A stretch of 35,067 nt of DNA from Psychrobacter sp. (lineage in GTDB: Bacteria > Pseudomonadota > Gammaproteobacteria > Pseudomonadales > Moraxellaceae): assembly GCA_020024075.1 (NCBI GenBank), contig JAHHUJ010000002.1:1-35067 (forward strand), read 5' to 3'. How positions within the stretch are numbered: the first letter of the stretch is position 1; each line of letters begins with the position of its first letter. The notes under the pieces were generated by a model. The model was not told the DNA's origin. It worked only from the letters and a program-made list of their open reading frames with translations, and ran no database searches. Position numbers and translations under genes: made by a program. Below are positions 1 to 8,894 of this stretch, piece after piece.

Positions 1-373
1 CAAGCAAATTATCAATGCCATTACCAGTATGTGTCTGCAAACGCACAATTCCCTCTCGCTCCTCAATATGTGCCTCACTACGACTGCTGTCATACAAAAA
101 AGTATCGCCTGCATCAATTTCACCCAAATCATGCACTAAAGCCAACTTCAAAAGCTTTTCATGATTGACCTCAAGCTGAAACAACTCCGCGATAGACCAG
201 CAGGCCATTGCCAAATGCCAAGAGTGTTCTGCCGAGTTCTCTAGCCGAGTGGTTTGTGGCACATAACTGCGTCTATTCACCCGCTTTAGCGCATCAAGCT
301 CTAATAAAAACTGGGTAATTTCGGTCATGTTCAGCGGTTTAGTGGTTGTATTTTTTGTGGTGGATAATGACAT
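1..373 (-). CDS. HD-domain hydrolase, YfbR/HDDC2-like (partial, C-terminus off window)
   Basis: The first 124 codons of a gene read on the minus strand; the rest lies beyond base 1. The visible protein has the HD-hydrolase pattern: ENSAEHSWHLA with His50, then ALVHDLGEIDAGD with the His81-Asp82 metal-binding pair and acidic residues after it. This matches the small HD proteins related to E. coli 5'-deoxynucleotidase YfbR and eukaryotic HDDC2, metal-dependent phosphohydrolases acting on nucleotides in the cytoplasm. I chose the ATG at 373 because AAGG precedes it; the internal Met16 has no ribosome-binding site. The substrate cannot be told from the sequence. The gene follows the hydrolase at 702-1280 on the same strand, but a terminator at 602-641 separates them. 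Confidence 0.8.
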   Translation of the reverse strand, partial: MSLSTTKNTTTKPLNMTEITQFLLELDALKRVNRRSYVPQTTRLENSAEHSWHLAMACWSIAELFQLEVNHEKLLKLALVHDLGEIDAGDTFLYDSSRSEAHIEEREGIVRLQTHTGNGIDNLL

Positions 374-513
374 AAAAAACCTTGGTTCTTGGTAAAAAAT
401 ATTGCTATAGGCTAATCCAATATAGTGGCTTATACAAGGCCACACTATTGACCTAGAGGTCTGATTATTTTGAATGAAAGGCTTCTTTCTAGCTCTTTAC
501 TATTTATAACTAA

Positions 514-547
514 TATTTATAGCTCTCTAATATTTATAGCTCTCTAA
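514..547. repeat. Tandem repeat, 17 bp x 2
   Basis: Two adjacent copies of TATTTATAGCTCTCTAA (514-530 and 531-547), with a degenerate partial copy just before at 501-513. Confidence 0.85.
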
Positions 548-575
548 TAATAATCGTTTAATAACTGGTCACCCA

Positions 576-603
576 AGTTATAACCACAAAGTTATAACCA
601 CAA
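576..603. repeat. Tandem repeat, 14 bp x 2
   Basis: Two exact adjacent copies of AGTTATAACCACAA, at 576-589 and 590-603. The second copy runs into the A-tract of the terminator at 602-641. Confidence 0.85.
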
Positions 604-641
604 AAAATCCGTGACCAAGCCAACTGACTTTATCACGGATT
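602..641 (-). terminator. Rho-independent terminator after the isochorismatase-family gene
   Basis: Perfect 9-bp inverted repeat AATCCGTGA / TCACGGATT with an 18-base loop. On the minus strand it is followed by six T residues (A-run 602-607). It lies 60 bases after the stop of the gene at 702-1280. Confidence 0.8.
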
Positions 642-679
642 GTGTAACTAGATATGAGGGGAATCTTAGTGGTCTATGT

Positions 680-717
680 AAGCTTTTTAATTAACTACAA
701 GCTATTTAACTAACTGG
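680..717. repeat. Tandem repeat, 19 bp x 2, across a stop codon
   Basis: Two imperfect 19-bp copies, 680-698 and 699-717, sharing the core AAGCT.TTTAA.TAACT. The second copy covers the last codons and the stop of the hydrolase gene, so the downstream copy looks like a duplication of the gene's 3' end. Confidence 0.7.
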
Positions 718-1280
718 CTAATAGCCTTAAAAGCAGGGTCCTTGCTCGAACGACACAGCTCAAACAATATCGCCTCAGTAGTGGTAATCACAGCGCCCGC
801 TCTACGCATACGGCGAATAGCTTGGCGGCGGTCATAAGCATCGCGAGAGCCAGTGGCATCGGCAATGACAACGGGCTGCATACCATTGTCGAGCAAATCT
901 AGCACGGTCTGCATTACACAGACATGGGTTTCAACGCCAAACACGATGACTGAAGTTCGATTCTGCTGAGCTAGATAATTCCATGCCTCGTCATTATCAC
1001 AGACGCTAAAGGTCACTTTTTCAACCGACCTAGCTTTGGCAGTATCAAGTACTTCCAGAATCTCAGGTACGGTGTCCCCTAACCCTTTTTTGTATTGCTC
1101 ATTAAGCAATAGAGGGACGTTCAGTATTTGTAACCCTTCAATTAAGGTAATGGTCTTGTTGATAATCTCTTGATGACGGTAAATGTGAGGGGTAAGCTTC
1201 TGCTGCACATCAATAATCATGGCCTGACAATTGTCACGCATGATACGATAGGTTTTATCTGTGATGATAGTTTTTGACAT
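702..1280 (-). CDS. Isochorismatase-family (cysteine) hydrolase
   Basis: A 192-residue cytoplasmic hydrolase of the isochorismatase/nicotinamidase-like superfamily. The expected Asp-Lys-Cys triad is visible: Asp24 in MIIDVQQKL, Lys88 in SVEKVTFS and Cys121 in GVETHVCVMQT, which also carries the cis-peptide region typical of the family. The length fits the single-domain members related to YcaC. Family members hydrolyse isochorismate, nicotinamide, N-carbamoyl amides or unknown compounds, and the sequence does not say which. No enterobactin or NAD-salvage genes are nearby, so I do not assign a pathway. The ATG at 1280 has a strong AAGGAG before it. The gene appears monocistronic, with a terminator at 602-641 after it and the fadA terminator upstream. 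Confidence 0.88.
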   Translation of the reverse strand: MSKTIITDKTYRIMRDNCQAMIIDVQQKLTPHIYRHQEIINKTITLIEGLQILNVPLLLNEQYKKGLGDTVPEILEVLDTAKARSVEKVTFSVCDNDEAWNYLAQQNRTSVIVFGVETHVCVMQTVLDLLDNGMQPVVIADATGSRDAYDRRQAIRRMRRAGAVITTTEAILFELCRSSKDPAFKAISQLVK

Positions 1281-1402
1281 AACACACTCCTTGTGTTGTT
1301 GAGGACAAAAATACCTCTCCCTATTAAGTCATATAAGTATCACTGGGTCAAACCCTTTACTGAACGGTTGTTGTAATTAAATCCAAAGCCTAAAAAAGAC
1401 AT

Positions 1403-1435
1403 AAAAAAACACCTCTAACATTACGTCAGAGATGT
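1403..1435 (-). terminator. Rho-independent terminator of the fadBA operon
   Basis: On the minus strand ACATCTCT pairs with AGAGGTGT (8 bp, one G-T pair) around an 11-base loop and is followed by seven T residues (A-run at 1403-1409 on the plus strand). It lies about 65 bases after the fadA stop. Confidence 0.8.
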
Positions 1436-1499
1436 CTTTTATCCAAGATAAATAAACAGTGCTTATAGGCTACTTTTATTCAATCTTAGTTACTAAACC

Positions 1500-2672
1500 T
1501 TATACACGCTCAATAACCGTAGCAATACCTTGACCTAGACCAATACACATAGTGGCTAGACCAATTTCAGTATCCATCTGCTCCATGGCGTTCAATAGAG
1601 TTACAGTGATACGAGCACCAGAACAACCTAATGGGTGACCTAGAGCGATAGCGCCACCATTTACGTTAATGATGTCTTGTTTATCAGTCAAGTTAAGTGC
1701 TTTTAATACCGCTAAGCTTTGAGCAGCAAACGCTTCGTTTAGCTCAATAGTTTGCATATCATCAAGGCTCATGCCAGCACGCTTAAGTGCTTTTTGAGTA
1801 GCAGGTACTGGGCCATAACCCATAATAGCTGCATCACAACCAGCTACCGCCATGCTACGGATACGAGCACGTGGCTTCAGACCTAAATCTTTCGCTTTTT
1901 GAGCACTCATTACTAGCATGGCAGACGCACCATCTGATAACGCAGAAGAAGTCGCAGCAGTCACCGTACCATTCGCAGGATCAAATACAGGGCGTAGCTT
2001 AGCCAATGATTCTAAGGTAGTGTCTGGGCGAATTACTTCATCAACGGTACAAAGCTGTAAATGGCCTTGTGCATCATGGCCCTCAACGCCAATAATTTCA
2101 TTGTCAAAACGACCTTGTTGAGTCGCTTCCCAAGCACGGCGATGAGATTCATAACCAAATGCGTCTTGTTGCTCACGAGTGATGCCATTCATACGACCTA
2201 GCATTTCAGCAGTTAAGCCCATCATGTTTGATGCTTTTGCATAATGCTTAGACGCTTCAGGGTTGATATCGATACCATGCATCATACCTACGTGACCCAT
2301 GTGCTCCACCCCACCGATGATGAAAACCTCACCTTGGTTGGTCATGATTTGAGCCGCTGCAGTGTGTAATGCTTGCATTGATGAGCCACATAAACGGTTC
2401 ACAGTTTGACCGCCAGCAGTCTTTGGAATATCAGCCAATAGACCAATGTTACGGCCAATGTTCATGCCTTGTTCTAGAGTTTGGTTAACACAGCCCCAGA
2501 TAACGTCTTCAACTTCATTGGTATCAAAATCATTACGCTTAACTAAGGCACGTACTAGCTCTGCTGACATGCTGTCTGCACGAACATTACGGAACATACC
2601 GTTCTTGGATTTACCCATTGCAGTACGCACGCCATCTACGATGACCACGTCTTTTGGACTTAATGTTGTCAT
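1500..2672 (-). CDS. fadA: 3-ketoacyl-CoA thiolase FadA
   Basis: The beta subunit of the fatty acid oxidation complex. It cleaves 3-ketoacyl-CoA with CoA to release acetyl-CoA, the last step of each beta-oxidation cycle. The protein has 390 residues, normal for FadA. The thiolase active sites are all present: acyl-accepting Cys95 in NRLCGSSMQAL, His346 in GGAIALGHPLGCSG and general-base Cys376 in MCIGLGQG. The ATG at 2672 follows a strong AAGGAG. It lies 131 bases after fadB on the same strand with no terminator between, so the two should be co-transcribed and form the alpha2-beta2 trifunctional complex. A clear terminator follows at 1403-1435. Confidence 0.97.
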   Translation of the reverse strand: MTTLSPKDVVIVDGVRTAMGKSKNGMFRNVRADSMSAELVRALVKRNDFDTNEVEDVIWGCVNQTLEQGMNIGRNIGLLADIPKTAGGQTVNRLCGSSMQALHTAAAQIMTNQGEVFIIGGVEHMGHVGMMHGIDINPEASKHYAKASNMMGLTAEMLGRMNGITREQQDAFGYESHRRAWEATQQGRFDNEIIGVEGHDAQGHLQLCTVDEVIRPDTTLESLAKLRPVFDPANGTVTAATSSALSDGASAMLVMSAQKAKDLGLKPRARIRSMAVAGCDAAIMGYGPVPATQKALKRAGMSLDDMQTIELNEAFAAQSLAVLKALNLTDKQDIINVNGGAIALGHPLGCSGARITVTLLNAMEQMDTEIGLATMCIGLGQGIATVIERV

Positions 2673-2803
2673 GTAATACTCCTTGAATTTTTTATCGTTT
2701 AGTCTAACTGACGCTGCCCGCTCATCGTTGAGTCATGCGCTAATAAGGCAGGTGACAGCATCAGTTGACTAATTAATTATTTAGTCGTCCCAAGCTTATC
2801 GTA

Positions 2804-4963
2804 TTAGGCTTTTGGGTAAAAAGTTTCGCCAGCTGCAGCCATATCACGGATTTTTTGTGGCGCTTCATAAGCTTTGCCTAGGTAAGCATATTTCTCACAT
2901 AGGGCTAAGTAGTTATCAAGGCCTAGCTGGTCTATATAACGGCATGGACCACCACGGAATGCAGGGAAACCAACACCCATAATCATTGCCATATCAGCTT
3001 CGGCTGGAGTAGCAACGATGTTATCTTCTAAGCAGCGAACAGTCTCGTTACAGAAAGTTAACATCATACGGTCAACGATGGCTTGATCGTCAAATTGTTG
3101 AGCATCGCTATCAGTGGTCGCTTTTAATAGCTCGTAAGTGGCTTCATCAGCAGTTTTCTTCGGCTTACCACGTTTGTCCATCTCATACTTGTAGAAACCA
3201 ACGCCATTTTTCTGACCTAGACGATTGTTTTCAAACAGATGCTTGATAGCGCCTTTGTAGTCTGGCTTCATGCGATCTGGGAAGCCTTCTGCCATTACGT
3301 CTGCACCGTGTACACCAGTGTCTAGACCCACCACGTCGATTAAGTAGGCAGGACCCATAGGCCAACCGAATTTCTCCATTACTTTGTCAACATGAACGAA
3401 GTCAGCACCTTCTTTCAATAGCAAGTCAAATGCACCGAAGTAAGGGAACAATACGCGGTTTACTAAGAAACCTGGGCAGTCGTTCACTACAACAGGCACT
3501 TTACCCATACGCTGAGCTAATGCAACCGTGGTCGCAATCGCTTCTTCTGATGATTTCTCACCACGGATAACCTCTACTAATGGCATACGGTGTACTGGGT
3601 TAAAGAAGTGCATACCTACGAAGTTCTCTGGACGCTCAAGCACAGTGGCTAAGTGAGTGATAGAGATGGTTGAGGTGTTAGAAGCTAGGATAGCGTTGTC
3701 TTTAACCAATCCTTCCACTTCTTTTAATACAGCGTGCTTAACTTTTGGATTTTCAACAACCGCTTCGATAACGATGTCAGTTTCACCAAAGTCGCCGTAG
3801 TTAAGCGTAGGACGGATACGACTTAGCGTCTCACCCATCTGTGCTGGGGTCATTCTCTTACGATTAACCATTTTGCCTAACAGCTTGCTAGCCTCGCCCA
3901 TACCTAAGTCTAATTGCTCAGACTTAATGTCTTTCATGATAATTGGCAGACCTTTTGAGGCAGCTTGATAAGCAATACCGCCACCCATGATGCCAGCACC
4001 AAGTACCGCAGCTTCATTGATGTCGTGAGCATTCTTAGTGTGTTTTTTGGCTAATTTCTTAACCGCTTGATCGTTTAGGAATAGACCCACTAAGCTTTCT
4101 GCTTGTGGTGTCTTAGCTGCTTTAGCGAAATGAGCGGCTTCTACTTTAAGCGCCTCATCACGGCCTAAGTTCACATGCTTTTCAATCGCTTCGATCGCAA
4201 TAGCAGGAGCTGGATACTGTTTAGGGTTTGCTTTAGCAAAGATAGCACCTTTGGCACTGTTGAATGCCATAGCTTGCTCAAGCTGATTTAATTTAACTGG
4301 ATTGATCTTCTCATCATGTCTTGCTTGCCAATCAAGCTCACCAGCGATACATTTTTTCACAACTTCAACGGCAGCAGCTTGTAAATCGTCTTGAGCAACG
4401 ACAGCATCAACTAGGCCTAATTTAAGAGCTTGGGCAGGTTTTTGAGGCTTACCAGTTGCAATAAGCTCTAAAGCATTATCAATACCGATAACACGTGGCG
4501 TACGTACACTACCACCGAAGCCTGGGAAGATACCTAGCTGAGTTTCTGGAAGACCGATTTGCGCTTTTTCGCCCATAACACGATAATCACAAACCAAGGT
4601 CATTTCACAACCACCACCTAATGCTGCACCATTGATAGCCGCTACTTTAGGGAATGGCAGGTCTTCAAAACGACTAAATACACCATTAATTTCAACAATC
4701 CACTTTTCAATTTCAGCAGCTTCTTTTTTGAAGTGACTAACGAATTCAGTAATATCAGCACCTGCGATAAATACGCTTTTGCCTGAAGTCACAATCAGAC
4801 CTTTTACGTCTTTTGCTTGCTCTAAAGCAGTAACTGCCTCATTAAATTGTTTGTTGGTTTCGGCATCAAATTTATTAACGCTCTCACCTTCTGCGTTAAA
4901 CTGCATGTTGGCGATGCCATCTTCTAACATCGATACCGTAATGCGGTTACCTTGATATATCAT
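2804..4963 (-). CDS. fadB: Fatty acid oxidation complex alpha subunit FadB
   Basis: A 719-residue multifunctional enzyme with enoyl-CoA hydratase and 3-hydroxyacyl-CoA dehydrogenase activity, plus isomerase activity in the family. The N-terminal crotonase domain shows an oxyanion-hole region (IAGADITEF, about 67-74; GAALGGGCE, 112-120) and the paired catalytic glutamates Glu120 and Glu140. The second half begins with the NAD-binding motif VLGAGIMGGGIAYQAASKG (about 320-338) and contains MHFFNPVHRMPLVE with the catalytic His452. Length and layout match E. coli FadB. The ATG at 4963 follows AAGGAG. It is the first gene of the fadBA operon. The 5' leader contains an inverted repeat at 4998-5030. 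I searched the upstream DNA for a PsrA/FadR-like palindrome and did not see one. Confidence 0.97.
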   Translation of the reverse strand: MIYQGNRITVSMLEDGIANMQFNAEGESVNKFDAETNKQFNEAVTALEQAKDVKGLIVTSGKSVFIAGADITEFVSHFKKEAAEIEKWIVEINGVFSRFEDLPFPKVAAINGAALGGGCEMTLVCDYRVMGEKAQIGLPETQLGIFPGFGGSVRTPRVIGIDNALELIATGKPQKPAQALKLGLVDAVVAQDDLQAAAVEVVKKCIAGELDWQARHDEKINPVKLNQLEQAMAFNSAKGAIFAKANPKQYPAPAIAIEAIEKHVNLGRDEALKVEAAHFAKAAKTPQAESLVGLFLNDQAVKKLAKKHTKNAHDINEAAVLGAGIMGGGIAYQAASKGLPIIMKDIKSEQLDLGMGEASKLLGKMVNRKRMTPAQMGETLSRIRPTLNYGDFGETDIVIEAVVENPKVKHAVLKEVEGLVKDNAILASNTSTISITHLATVLERPENFVGMHFFNPVHRMPLVEVIRGEKSSEEAIATTVALAQRMGKVPVVVNDCPGFLVNRVLFPYFGAFDLLLKEGADFVHVDKVMEKFGWPMGPAYLIDVVGLDTGVHGADVMAEGFPDRMKPDYKGAIKHLFENNRLGQKNGVGFYKYEMDKRGKPKKTADEATYELLKATTDSDAQQFDDQAIVDRMMLTFCNETVRCLEDNIVATPAEADMAMIMGVGFPAFRGGPCRYIDQLGLDNYLALCEKYAYLGKAYEAPQKIRDMAAAGETFYPKA

Positions 4964-5515
4964 ATAAATCTCCTTGTTATTTTAGTGCTTTATTTTAAGC
5001 TTTACGTGCAGTTACCCCACGTCAGAAGCTAAATCACTTTAATTATATTCTAATAAGCTTAGGTAAAGCGTAAGCTATAAAACATAGGCTTGTATAGATT
5101 CTATATTATTAGAGCACACACAGTGTAGTAAATTACTATTATAACTTGCCACTTTATATCTTGACCCTAACCACTGCGTGTTGAGTTATTCTTTACGCCG
5201 GTTAGTGTAGGGGATTTAACCCCTTGATGTCACAGCGCAATCACTGACTCATAGGTCATATATTTTAGTATATATTCTTGACAGAAATATTTATTACCCA
5301 AAAACCTCTCCCTACCAAGCTTGGTTAAACAGCCATTTATCTACCCAGCATAAAACATTATAAGTCATTGATTGAATAGTCATTATACAAATATGTTATC
5401 CCATATGTGCTAACAGTAGGCGAAAAATGTAACTTGCACATGTTAAACTAGCCCCCATAAAGATTAGGATAGCGTTACTATAATTTCTCCCTCGTTTGTA
5501 TTGAGCATCGGTTCT
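4964..5515. other. Divergent intergenic region between fadB and ispA
   Basis: About 550 gene-free bases with AT-rich DNA. Visible structure: the inverted repeat at 4998-5030 in the fadB leader, a small GGGG/CCCC hairpin near 5212-5225, and ATGTGC near 5404 facing GCACAT about 22 bases further on. A TATAAT at 5479-5484 is a possible ispA -10 box without a good -35. No small gene was recognised. Confidence 0.5.
4998..5030 (-). promoter_or_regulatory. Inverted repeat in the fadB 5' leader
   Basis: AGCTT.ACGTG (4998-5008) faces CACGT...AAGCT (5018-5030): two 5-bp stems separated by a small internal loop. It sits about 35 bases upstream of the fadB start and has no T-run, so it is not a terminator. 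It could be an operator or an mRNA hairpin. Confidence 0.35.
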
Positions 5516-6475
5516 ATGATTAAACAGCCCGTCAGTTTTGAAAGTCTAAGTCAACAGGTCATCGCCACATTAGAGGCCGATATTGAGTCTTTGTTAAGCC
5601 ATGCCAATTTACCCAATCCGTTACAAGAAGCTTGCTACTACGCAATGACTGGGCAAGGTAAGCGAGTGCGCCCATTAATGGTGACTTGTGGCTATCAAAC
5701 AGTGCTGCAAGGTATGACTGCAACTGCTGATGACAAGGCTATAAAGACTGAAACATCGTTGAACTCAATTTTGTCAGACAACTGCCGACGGGCCATGCTA
5801 GCGATAGAATTTGTGCACACTTACTCGCTTATCCACGATGACCTACCTTGTATGGATGACGATGACTTACGCCGTGGCCGTCCCACTTGCCATATCAAAT
5901 TTGATGAAGCCACTGCCATGCTGACAGGGGATGTCCTCCAAACCTTAGCTTTTGAAGCCTTAACCGCTGATATCGAAGGGTTCACCCCCATTGCAGCTGA
6001 GCAGGCTGCTCAATTATTAACAATCTTGGCGCCAAGAGCTAGAAGAATGGTCTCAGGTCAAATGCTTGACTTGAATGCTGAAAATAAACAGATTACCCAA
6101 GCCGAGCTTGAAGCCATCCACCGTGACAAGACCGGGGCTTTAATCGAAGCGGCAGTGCTTATGGGCGGTATCTGTGCTGATGCCAACGCTGAGCAATTGG
6201 TCGCTTTGACCCAGTTTGCTCAAAACATTGGCCTAGCCTTTCAAGTTCAAGACGACATTTTAGATGTGACTGCCAGCACCGATACTTTAGGTAAGCCGGC
6301 TGGTAGTGATGAAGGGTTGAATAAGTCGACCTATGTCAGATTAATGGGTGTAGATACAGCAACAGATTATGCTAAGTCGTTGTTTGTTGACGGCAAACAA
6401 GCAATTGTCGATAGTTTCGGACAGCAAAGTGCGTTAACCGCGCTAGCAGACTGGCTATGGCAACGCCAGAAGTAA
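5516..6475 (+). CDS. ispA: Geranyl/farnesyl diphosphate synthase (polyprenyl synthetase)
   Basis: A short-chain trans-prenyltransferase that condenses isopentenyl diphosphate with allylic diphosphates to make farnesyl diphosphate, precursor of ubiquinone and undecaprenyl carriers. Both aspartate-rich motifs are visible: the first at about 107-117 (HDDLPCMDDDD) and the second at 246-250 (DDILD), with the substrate-binding GQGKRVRP at about 46-53. The protein has 319 residues, longer than the roughly 300 of E. coli IspA because of an insert at about 68-90 that looks like a surface loop. The open frame extends to a TTG at 5501, but I prefer the ATG at 5516: a TATAAT at 5479-5484 would put the transcript start near 5491, too close to the TTG. 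Neither start has a good ribosome-binding site. No dxs or xseB is adjacent. Confidence 0.9.
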   Translation: MIKQPVSFESLSQQVIATLEADIESLLSHANLPNPLQEACYYAMTGQGKRVRPLMVTCGYQTVLQGMTATADDKAIKTETSLNSILSDNCRRAMLAIEFVHTYSLIHDDLPCMDDDDLRRGRPTCHIKFDEATAMLTGDVLQTLAFEALTADIEGFTPIAAEQAAQLLTILAPRARRMVSGQMLDLNAENKQITQAELEAIHRDKTGALIEAAVLMGGICADANAEQLVALTQFAQNIGLAFQVQDDILDVTASTDTLGKPAGSDEGLNKSTYVRLMGVDTATDYAKSLFVDGKQAIVDSFGQQSALTALADWLWQRQK

Positions 6476-6561
6476 CACGGACAGCACTATTAGACTGACT
6501 AATAATTGATTATAATAGAATCTCATATTCTGCTGTCAGCGGTGCTCGAATTAATGCCTTT

Positions 6562-6588
6562 TATTGTAGGAAGTATATATTGTAGGAA
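6562..6588. repeat. Short direct repeat, period 16 bp
   Basis: TATTGTAGGAA occurs at 6562-6572 and again at 6578-6588. Confidence 0.7.
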
Positions 6589-6640
6589 TTATCTTATAGA
6601 TTCTTTTGAGTACCGCTAGTTGGACTACATCTAATCTATA

Positions 6641-6655
6641 GAAAACGCCGTTTTC
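6641..6655. promoter_or_regulatory. Perfect palindrome upstream of the TPR gene
   Basis: GAAAACG-C-CGTTTTC: 7-bp arms around one base, 75 bases upstream of the TPR gene. The centre is too tight for a normal RNA hairpin loop, so a dimeric-protein operator is the likelier reading. No regulator is identified. Confidence 0.35.
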
Positions 6656-6730
6656 GTTGAATCAGGAGTTCCTGTCCTCCAATTAAACACTGCCAAATGC
6701 ACCTCATCTTATTACACCAGTCGGAAGTTT

Positions 6731-8830
6731 ATGCTTTTTTTACAGCAGATTAATAAGTCTAAAAAAGTAACAAAGAGGACCAAAATTCTTTTTGGTGATA
6801 CTCAGACTCGCCGGCGCCTACCCTTTAAGCAGACTTTGAACACTCAGCTAAAAAAAGCAGCTTTAGCCAAATACTCAAAGCGTCATTTGCGAGCCGCTTC
6901 AAGCCGCAAAGTACCAAAAAAAGTACAGGATAATCAAAAACAAATTCCGCAAAAACAGGTTCATCAAAGAAAGTCTCTGAGCCTTACCCGTCAGCGCTTA
7001 TTACGCTTATGTATTTTCTTAAGTCTGGCCAGTATGGCAACGCACTCTGTCTCTGCCTCTGCCAGTGTTTTTGACCCAATACGCCGTGTGCTATCACCAA
7101 TTATCAGCATTAAAGACAAAAAAGATACTGTAGAGCCTACCGCTCAATCCACTCTGTCAGAAGCTGAACTGATAGCGACGTCTAATATTAACAACCAAAT
7201 AACAGAAGAGTCTCATGGCCGTTTATCTCTTACCAAAGATAGACCCAGCTTGCTAAACGTGATGCAAGCTGAGTTCTTGATTAACCGCGGTGAGATAGAC
7301 GCAGGGTTACAGCTTTACAAGCAAGAGTCCTTTAAAGATGAGTCCACCACGGTCTTTGAGCGTGCCTTAGAGCTGTCCTTACTGTATGAGATGCCAGAAG
7401 AGTCCTTGGCATTCGCAGTTAAATGGCAACGACAAAATACCGAACACGTCCCGGCTCTATTCTACGTGGCTCATTTAGCACTAAAGGCTCATGATTATAA
7501 TTTATCAGGCAAGGTGCTCACTGAAATTTTAGAATATGATAACCAAGCGGATCTTAGTGAGATTCTCATTGGTATTTACCCCACCAATGAGTCTGATCAG
7601 CGCTTATTGCTAGAAACCTTATTGCGCCTTCCCAAGCATGACAACCCCTCTTTGTTGGTGATGCAGGCAGGCTTAATGTCGCAATTAGGTCAGCCAGATA
7701 TCGCTTTATTGAGTGTAAACCGTGCCTTAAAATTCAAGCCTGATAATGCCCCTTTTATTGTATTAAAAGCCGATATCTTAAAGCAGCTTCAACCTGATCG
7801 TCAGGTCTTGGAGTTTATTAGTGCTGAGCGACAACGACTAAAGAACAATAAGACCCTGTATCTATACGAAATTCGCTATCGCTTGGAGCTGGGTGAGACG
7901 CAAGAAGCACATCAGCTTTTATTACAAGCTCACGAATTATTCCACGATGAAGAGGTCACACTACTCGCCGCCTTAGTCAGTATCGATATTGAAGCCTATT
8001 CCCAAGCGGATGAGCTGTTATCTGCTCTTGCCTCCTCACCAGCCTATATCGATCAAGCTTACTACTATCTTGGCATTAGCGCCGAGCGACAACAGAAGTT
8101 TGATAGAGCAGAGCGCTTTTTATCCAAGGTAATGCAAGAGAATTTGGTACTAAAGGCGCGTCAAAAGTTGGTATCTATTCAGCTTTTGCAAGGGCATGCA
8201 GATGAAGCACTAGCGACCTTGAAGCAATTTAGTAAACAGTTTGATGTCTATGGACCCGAAAGCGCCATTATGCAAGCGGACATTTTGCGTCAACAAGACA
8301 AGCTAACCGCCGCAAAAAACATCTTAGCTGAGGCCAATAAACGCTATCCAGATGATACTAAGCTGATATTTGCTCGGGCCCAGCTTTTAGACAACGAACA
8401 AGACACTGCACTAAAGCGTAGGCTGCTTGATCGTTTACTGCTCATTGATCCTGAGAACCCAGATTACATAATCGCCTCTGCCAAACTATTGTTTGAGATA
8501 GGCGATGAGCAAGATGTGACTCAAGCTCTAAGTTTAGCGCAGTCAATTTTGGCATTGCCCTTTGATTCGCCCCAATTTGATCAACAGAACTATTTAGCAG
8601 CGTTAAACATAGTGGCCTCTGATGCACTGTCCAAAGAGCAATACCAGCAAGTAATTGAGTATCTCGAAATACCCTACGAGATCTCACCTAATCTGGATTC
8701 AGGGATTATATTACTTCGTGCCTATCAAGGTTTAGATCAACAAGATAAGGTCTTAGAGTTGTTCGCTGATATTCAGCAGCGCTTTGCCGTCGGCCAGCAA
8801 GATATCAGCGATAGATTGCAATCTTACTAA
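6731..8830 (+). CDS. TPR-repeat protein with N-terminal export signal
   Basis: A 699-residue protein upstream of lolB, the position of the PA4667-type tetratricopeptide protein in Pseudomonas. After about residue 160 it is almost wholly helical with TPR-like units (for example ALLSVNRALKFKPDN, FDRAERFLSKVM). A hydrophobic stretch at about 89-104 ending in SVSASA looks like a signal peptide cleaved near residue 110, so the TPR part is probably periplasmic. Unusually, about 85 very Lys/Arg-rich residues precede it. The ATG at 6731 has GGAAG only three bases before it, so a later non-ATG start nearer the hydrophobic segment is possible. The role is not established; TPR arrays usually scaffold protein complexes, and the neighbours suggest the envelope. 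A possible terminator follows at 8829-8894. Confidence 0.82.
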   Translation: MLFLQQINKSKKVTKRTKILFGDTQTRRRLPFKQTLNTQLKKAALAKYSKRHLRAASSRKVPKKVQDNQKQIPQKQVHQRKSLSLTRQRLLRLCIFLSLASMATHSVSASASVFDPIRRVLSPIISIKDKKDTVEPTAQSTLSEAELIATSNINNQITEESHGRLSLTKDRPSLLNVMQAEFLINRGEIDAGLQLYKQESFKDESTTVFERALELSLLYEMPEESLAFAVKWQRQNTEHVPALFYVAHLALKAHDYNLSGKVLTEILEYDNQADLSEILIGIYPTNESDQRLLLETLLRLPKHDNPSLLVMQAGLMSQLGQPDIALLSVNRALKFKPDNAPFIVLKADILKQLQPDRQVLEFISAERQRLKNNKTLYLYEIRYRLELGETQEAHQLLLQAHELFHDEEVTLLAALVSIDIEAYSQADELLSALASSPAYIDQAYYYLGISAERQQKFDRAERFLSKVMQENLVLKARQKLVSIQLLQGHADEALATLKQFSKQFDVYGPESAIMQADILRQQDKLTAAKNILAEANKRYPDDTKLIFARAQLLDNEQDTALKRRLLDRLLLIDPENPDYIIASAKLLFEIGDEQDVTQALSLAQSILALPFDSPQFDQQNYLAALNIVASDALSKEQYQQVIEYLEIPYEISPNLDSGIILLRAYQGLDQQDKVLELFADIQQRFAVGQQDISDRLQSY

Positions 8831-8894
8831 CTAGCCTGCCTGTTCTTAAGTGAACTGGTATTAAATGAACTGGTATTAAGTGGGCTAGTTTTTT
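8829..8894 (+). terminator. Possible terminator with tandem repeats in its loop
   Basis: AACTAGCC (8829-8836) pairs with GGCTAGTT (8883-8890), followed by a T-run to 8894. The 46-base loop is unusually long because it contains a three-copy 15-bp repeat. It overlaps the stop codon of the TPR gene. Confidence 0.5.

Larger units (their letters stand above)
374..701. other. Intergenic region with three short tandem repeats and a terminator
   Basis: A gap of 328 bases between two minus-strand genes. It holds the terminator of the upstream hydrolase (602-641) and the tandem duplications at 514-547, 576-603 and 680-717. No small reading frame with a ribosome-binding site was found. The promoter of the HD gene should lie here, but I could not assign one. 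Confidence 0.6.
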
